Assembly (NCBI GenBank): GCA_025352865.1
Contig: JANXSB010000700.1
Span: 1 to 7,626 of the forward strand
DNA length: 7,626 nt
Direction: 5' to 3'
Source: Chthoniobacter sp.
GTDB taxonomy: Bacteria; Verrucomicrobiota; Verrucomicrobiia; Chthoniobacterales; Chthoniobacteraceae
The notes under the pieces are model-generated. The model was not told the DNA's origin. It saw nothing but the letters and a program-made list of their open reading frames with translations, and searched no databases. The position numbers were made by a program, and so were the translations under genes. Numbering within the stretch: position 1 is the first letter of the stretch; each line of letters opens with the position of its first letter. Positions 7,344-7,626 of the stretch are shown here, one piece after another.

Positions 7344-7626
7344 CTAAAGCAGCTTGGCCTGTTCGCCGTGGGCTTCGGCCCTGGCCTTTTTGTAGCCGGT
7401 GTCGGGCTCGTAATCGGGATGCTCGGCGCGCTGCGTTTTATCGAGCAAGCCCTCAATGGTGAGCAACTGGAGCCGCGCGTATTTCTTCCCGTTCGGGCTT
7501 TCGTAAAAACCGGCGGCGGCGGCTTCGGTGAGCATCGCCTCGGTCGGCGGGGCGAGGGTGAGGAAAAGGCCGATGTCCGCCTTGTCGCGCGCGAGAGTGG
7601 CGATGAGATCCTTGACCATCGCCGGG
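7344..7626 (-). CDS. C-terminal fragment of a DNA methyltransferase / restriction-modification protein (runs off the right edge)
   Basis: The frame is open to the window edge, and the Met at 7619 is internal because family-like residues (PA) precede it. The 94 or so visible codons contain MVKDLIATLARDKADIG, LFLTLAPPTEAMLTEAA, AGFYESPNGKKYARLQLLTI and a C-terminal end of charged residues finishing EQAKLL. The run of R-x-K-A-x-IG-x-F-x-T-L-x-PPT, AGFY, then LLTIE-x-LL is what I recognise from the C-terminal domain of long site-specific DNA methyltransferases (N4/N6 type) that carry a restriction-endonuclease-like region after the methylase. The catalytic DPPY-type motif would be upstream, outside the window. 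The TAG at 7346-7344 ends the frame, 159 bp before the PBP2 start. The family call is by memory of the C-terminal pattern; intactness cannot be judged. Confidence 0.65.
   Translation of the reverse strand, partial: PAMVKDLIATLARDKADIGLFLTLAPPTEAMLTEAAAAGFYESPNGKKYARLQLLTIEGLLDKTQRAEHPDYEPDTGYKKARAEAHGEQAKLL

Noticed and set aside
7617..7619. Treating the Met at 7619 as the start of a complete 91-residue protein.
   Set aside because: The frame is open to the edge and the sequence matches the internal-to-C-terminal part of a longer methyltransferase.

Overview
The window is a GC-rich, densely coded chromosomal segment. Protein features point to a Gram-negative of the PVC group, most likely Verrucomicrobiota and possibly an Opitutales-like lineage. 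The clues are a Tat-exported Gfo/Idh/MocA oxidoreductase next to an SGNH hydrolase, a folP-cdaA pair, and a TTGAGAG heptanucleotide repeat inside a gene. The assignment is inference; no rRNA or other phylogenetic marker is present. None of the start codons has a strong Shine-Dalgarno sequence, so starts were chosen from domain boundaries and family fit.

Layout, left to right. (1) Minus strand, 1-1013: folP (dihydropteroate synthase) overlaps by 4 bp the start of a truncated gene whose 52 visible residues look like the membrane N-terminus of the diadenylate cyclase CdaA. (2) A 92-bp divergent spacer. (3) Plus strand, 1106-3151: an M29-like metallo-aminopeptidase, a 120-bp spacer filled by an inverted array of CGCGAAA-type units, then a stand-alone methyltransferase matching the C-terminal domain of the ovothiol enzyme OvoA. 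(4) Minus strand, 3159-7184, read right to left: a penicillin-binding protein 2 homologue, a Tat-signal Gfo/Idh/MocA oxidoreductase and a secreted SGNH/GDSL hydrolase, with gaps of 45 and 3 bp, probably one transcript for exported or envelope proteins. (5) A 159-bp spacer with a perfect 12-bp-arm palindrome and a second small hairpin. (6) At the right edge, on the minus strand, the C-terminus of what looks like a DNA methyltransferase of restriction-modification type that runs out of the window.

Functionally this is mostly housekeeping: folate synthesis, c-di-AMP signalling and cell-wall elongation. The less ordinary parts are the methyltransferase without its sulfoxide synthase, the PBP2 with an odd N-terminus and charged tail outside the usual mre/rodA context, the three small repeat structures, and the restriction-modification fragment at the edge. 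I see no tRNA, rRNA, CRISPR array, transposase or phage gene, and no strong evidence for a wholly new system.
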